DNA of 9,590 bases, taken from an uncultured Pseudomonadota bacterium. GTDB lineage: Bacteria; SAR324; NAC60-12. Below, one piece after another: positions 7,122-9,590 of the stretch. The stretch covers positions 1 to 9,590 of the forward strand of contig CAJXDX010000060.1 of NCBI GenBank assembly GCA_913052275.1, given 5' to 3'. The number at the start of each line of letters is the position of its first letter. The stretch's first letter is position 1. The notes under the pieces are model-generated. The model had not been told where the DNA came from. It did not search any database and saw only the letters and a program-made list of their open reading frames with translations. The translations under genes and the position numbers were made by a program.

Positions 7122-7907
7122 ATGAATTTAAGGTGGCGTTTTTCCGGCGGAATACTGTTTTCACTGACATTTCATGCTTTATTGATTTCTGCCTTGCTTT
7201 ACGCTTATCCAGGAATAAAAAGTAAAAGTGAATGGATTTGGAAAGAATTACCTGTATTTTCAGCTGAAAAAATGCCTGCATCTGTTTCAAGCTTTGAAAA
7301 TGCAGATAAGGATCTAGATATTATCTCTGCAGATAAAATGATTTTTCCTGATCTTGTTATAATCAGAAAACCAAAAAAACGCCCAGTTACTCCTTTAAAA
7401 AAAGCAGTTCCAAAACCGCAATATACTCTAAATAAAATCCTTACTCAGGTAGGGAAATTCCCAGAACGTGTTAATAAACCAAGTTCAAATAAACAACTTT
7501 CAGCACCAGTGGTTTCATTATTGTCACTTTTACCTCCAGTAAGTATGCAAAGCAAGGTTCAGGGAAATAGGGTCTCTTTCAGTACCAATGAACAGAATAA
7601 TGTCGCCAGTTTTGATACCAATGAACTGAAGAATTATCTCAATGGGTTGAGTAAATTTCTATCTGAAGGATGGGAAGTTCCAATACATTTGAAGGAAAGT
7701 CAAGTTACAGTAGCAATTATGTTTGAAATCAATAAAAATGGTAAAATACTTAATTGGAAACTGGAAGAATCCGGATCATCGGCACTTCACAATTCTGTCA
7801 ACAATCTGATGAAAAACTTGCAATTCCTGCCAGCCTTGCCAAAGTCCTATCCAGAAAATTCCTACATATTTGGCGTGCGGTTCTCCCCGACAATTCCCAA
7901 AAAATAA
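7122..7907 (+). CDS. TolA/TonB-like envelope energy transducer
   Basis: This 261-residue protein has the TolA/TonB layout. A short basic N-terminus leads into one membrane segment (about residues 9-29) that carries the S-x3-H motif (S14, H18) through which TolA and TonB contact their proton-driven partners. A periplasmic linker with a Lys/Pro-rich part (about 83-100) follows, then a C-terminal alpha/beta domain at about 165-258. The line FEINKNGKILNWKLEESGSS and a following helix resemble TonB/TolA C-terminal domains. TolA links the inner membrane to TolB and Pal; the adjacent tolB gene favours TolA over TonB. It lacks the long Ala/Lys-rich helix of E. coli TolA and is shorter. The DNA is visibly AT-richer than nadK (30-40% GC in sampled lines against about 55%). 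The stop is one base before the tolB ATG. Confidence 0.78.
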   Translation: MNLRWRFSGGILFSLTFHALLISALLYAYPGIKSKSEWIWKELPVFSAEKMPASVSSFENADKDLDIISADKMIFPDLVIIRKPKKRPVTPLKKAVPKPQYTLNKILTQVGKFPERVNKPSSNKQLSAPVVSLLSLLPPVSMQSKVQGNRVSFSTNEQNNVASFDTNELKNYLNGLSKFLSEGWEVPIHLKESQVTVAIMFEINKNGKILNWKLEESGSSALHNSVNNLMKNLQFLPALPKSYPENSYIFGVRFSPTIPKK

Positions 7908-7908
7908 G

Positions 7909-9195
7909 ATGCCGGTGAATTATAAAAACAAATTCCATCTGCTGAAATTACACCTGAGATTTTGTTTATTTATACTCTCAGGAATTGTTTTGCTTTCAGC
8001 CGAAAGAACCACGTTGGCAATTGATTATATTGAAATCACCAACCCAAAATTCATTCCAGTGAAGGTGGGAGTCGCAATTGGAGCAGGCCAGGAAGCAGAC
8101 GAAGTACAAAAAGTTTTTAAGGCAAATTTAGATAAAGTACTTTATTTCCAAATAATTCCGGGGACTAAACAGGAATTTGAAGAGTCTGATTACATTGTTT
8201 TTCACCTCGACCTTGAACTGAAAAACAATCCTGTTCAGCTTAATTCAACAATCTGGTCACAGGGGAAAAAAGAGGCAGTTGCTATGAAATCGTTTGAGCT
8301 CGGAAATGACCAGGATATAAGAGAAATTGGACTGGCAGTGTCAGACTGGTTTGTGGAAAATACATTGCAGTTTAATGGAGTCGCAACCAGTAAAATTGCC
8401 TACACCGCCCAAAAAACAAATCGGCGGAAAAACATTATGCTCAGCAGTTATGACGGTACAGTAATTCAAAGATTCTCCTACAATCTTGGATCCAATAATT
8501 TTTCCAGCTGGTCATTTGATAACAAGAATATTCTTTACACAACTTTTACGCGTTCTAAAGCCCAACTTGCCATTCAGCCTTCAATAAGGCTGCGATCAAA
8601 AATTCTTGCATTCCCTGTAGGTTCCCAGCCTTTAGGAGCAAGCTGGCATCCTGATGGAAAATCTATCCTGCTAACATTGATGAAACAGGGGAATGCCGAT
8701 ATTTACAGTTACAATCTTTCAGATGCAAAACTTGAAAGTCTGTTCAGCTGGAAAAGCCTGGAGACCTCACCCCATATGTCTCCGGACGGAAAGAAAATAG
8801 CATTTGTTTCTGACACTGCTTATCCACGCAGGCCTCAAATTTATATTCATAATTTGGCAACTGAAAAAACAGAACGTGTAACTTTCAAAGGCAATTACAA
8901 CAGTTCCCCTAAATGGTCTCCCGATAGTACACAACTGGTATATGAAAGACAGAAAAAAAGTATTTTTCAGCTTTATAAATATAATTTGCTCACCCGCCGT
9001 CATGTTCAACTGACATTCGGGCGACATGATTCTGAAAAACCCGACTGGTCACCAAATGGTAAGCAGATCATTTTTTCGGCAAAAATGAAAAAAGTTCCCA
9101 AGCTCTACTACATCTCATCTTTTGGAGGACGTACCATTCGTGTTACCAAAAGCCCCCCGAATATTTCCGAGACAAATCCTGTCTGGAGCAAATAG
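7909..9195 (+). CDS. tolB: Tol-Pal system beta-propeller protein TolB
   Basis: TolB is the periplasmic element of the Tol-Pal system, which keeps the outer membrane attached during division and moves between TolA and Pal. The frame is also open upstream to a TTG at 7870, but I choose the ATG at 7909: it starts one base after the previous stop, gives 428 residues (E. coli TolB has about 430) and leaves a basic N-terminus before a hydrophobic core. That signal peptide covers roughly residues 1-37, with cleavage perhaps after LSA or TLA. An N-terminal alpha/beta domain spans about 40-155. The rest is a propeller of WD40-like PD40 repeats, seen as SWHPDGKSI, HMSPDGKKIAFVS, KWSPDSTQLVYE and DWSPNGKQIIFSA, ending in NPVWSK as is common for TolB. 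Coupled translation with the TolA-like gene is likely. Confidence 0.93.
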   Translation: MPVNYKNKFHLLKLHLRFCLFILSGIVLLSAERTTLAIDYIEITNPKFIPVKVGVAIGAGQEADEVQKVFKANLDKVLYFQIIPGTKQEFEESDYIVFHLDLELKNNPVQLNSTIWSQGKKEAVAMKSFELGNDQDIREIGLAVSDWFVENTLQFNGVATSKIAYTAQKTNRRKNIMLSSYDGTVIQRFSYNLGSNNFSSWSFDNKNILYTTFTRSKAQLAIQPSIRLRSKILAFPVGSQPLGASWHPDGKSILLTLMKQGNADIYSYNLSDAKLESLFSWKSLETSPHMSPDGKKIAFVSDTAYPRRPQIYIHNLATEKTERVTFKGNYNSSPKWSPDSTQLVYERQKKSIFQLYKYNLLTRRHVQLTFGRHDSEKPDWSPNGKQIIFSAKMKKVPKLYYISSFGGRTIRVTKSPPNISETNPVWSK

Positions 9196-9301
9196 TCACT
9201 GCAATATTAGTTTGCACCTGACAGGAAATCATTTAAAAATATTTTCCGTCTCACTGCCATTTTTTCGTAATAACACAAATTAGCAGCCAGCAGGATTTAC
9301 A

Positions 9302-9590
9302 TTGATTTCCAGGAAGATTTTCAGTCGTTTTAATCTCTTTTTGATATTCTCCTTTTTTTTCATTATTGGCTGTACATCTACAGGAACAAAAAAAACTCCT
9401 GCGCAAAAAGACACCGAAGCAATTGCCGAGTTGAAGCAAAAGCTTTTGCAGCAGGAAGCGCTTTTGAAACGCATGCAAACATTGACTGCAAATCAGCTTC
9501 TGCTTAACAACGAACTGGAGCAGTCAATCCCTCCACAGGATTTGCTTGAATCACTGCAAAACGGATTTGTTGAACTACGGAATAATTCTC
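9302..9590 (+). CDS. Lipoprotein with coiled-coil-prone region, N-terminal part (Pal/YbgF position)
   Basis: An open frame runs off the right edge after 96 complete codons. It starts at TTG, the only usual start after an in-frame TAG at 9281, with AGGA seven to ten bases upstream as ribosome-binding site. The first 23 residues form a lipoprotein signal: basic MISRK, a Phe/Leu/Ile-rich core and a lipobox IIGC with the lipidated cysteine at residue 24. After a short Thr/Lys linker, residues 40-75 are rich in Leu, Gln, Glu and Lys (AELKQKLLQQEALLKR) and probably form a coiled coil. In Tol operons the gene after tolB is usually pal, then ybgF/cpoB, so an envelope role is likely. Neither an OmpA-type peptidoglycan-binding domain nor TPR repeats lie in the visible part, so no specific function is assigned. 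Confidence 0.72.
   Translation, partial: MISRKIFSRFNLFLIFSFFFIIGCTSTGTKKTPAQKDTEAIAELKQKLLQQEALLKRMQTLTANQLLLNNELEQSIPPQDLLESLQNGFVELRNNS

Noticed and set aside
7870..7908. Upstream TTG extension of tolB
   Set aside because: It would overlap the end of the TolA-like gene and place a polar stretch before the signal peptide; the ATG at 7909 gives a normal TolB length.
9196..9301. Possible terminator between tolB and the lipoprotein gene
   Set aside because: An imperfect GTCA...TGAC hairpin near the tolB stop has an internal mismatch and no T-run after it. I see nothing else definite in this gap.
9251..9478. Two minus-strand frames overlapping the start of the lipoprotein gene
   Set aside because: The plus-strand frame has a ribosome-binding site, a lipoprotein signal and a lipobox; the minus frames show Cys/Phe-rich shadows of the same bases.

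Overview
The window is ordinary chromosomal housekeeping DNA from a diderm (Gram-negative-type) bacterium. The evidence for an outer membrane is a TolA/TonB-like transducer, a TolB beta-propeller with a signal peptide, and a lipoprotein gene. Base composition is moderate, with clearly AT-richer stretches on the right. The order ftsH–cdaA–ybbR–pdxJ resembles the ftsH–folP–cdaA–ybbR–glmM–pdxJ arrangement known from deltaproteobacteria-like lineages, but folP and glmM are absent. I cannot fix the phylum from sequence reading; an uncultured deltaproteobacteria-like or other diderm lineage is a guess.

Left block, minus strand (6067 down to 1): ftsH (membrane AAA+ zinc protease), cdaA (diadenylate cyclase making c-di-AMP), a YbbR-domain protein (CdaR-like partner of CdaA), pdxJ (pyridoxine 5'-phosphate synthase), rng (RNase G/E family) and the first codons of a probable IMP cyclohydrolase. 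From cdaA onward the genes are separated by 1 to 9 bases and look like one operon. A 107-base gap after ftsH carries a small hairpin and a TATAAT box, so cdaA may also have its own promoter.

Centre (6068-6290): a 223-base AT-rich divergent intergenic region with a candidate promoter for each direction and a perfect 7-base inverted repeat placed in the presumed ftsH leader.

Right block, plus strand (6291 to 9590): nadK (NAD kinase), a TolA/TonB-like transducer, tolB, and the start of a lipoprotein with a coiled-coil-prone region, cut by the window edge. This is a Tol-Pal-type envelope cluster without the usual tolQ-tolR pair immediately upstream; nadK sits in that place.

I did not find a mobile element, CRISPR array, tRNA, rRNA or a convincingly new system. 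The points most worth a second look are the ftsH/nadK intergenic region, the altered C-terminal motif of NadK, the tolQR-less Tol cluster and the cdaA operon without glmM.
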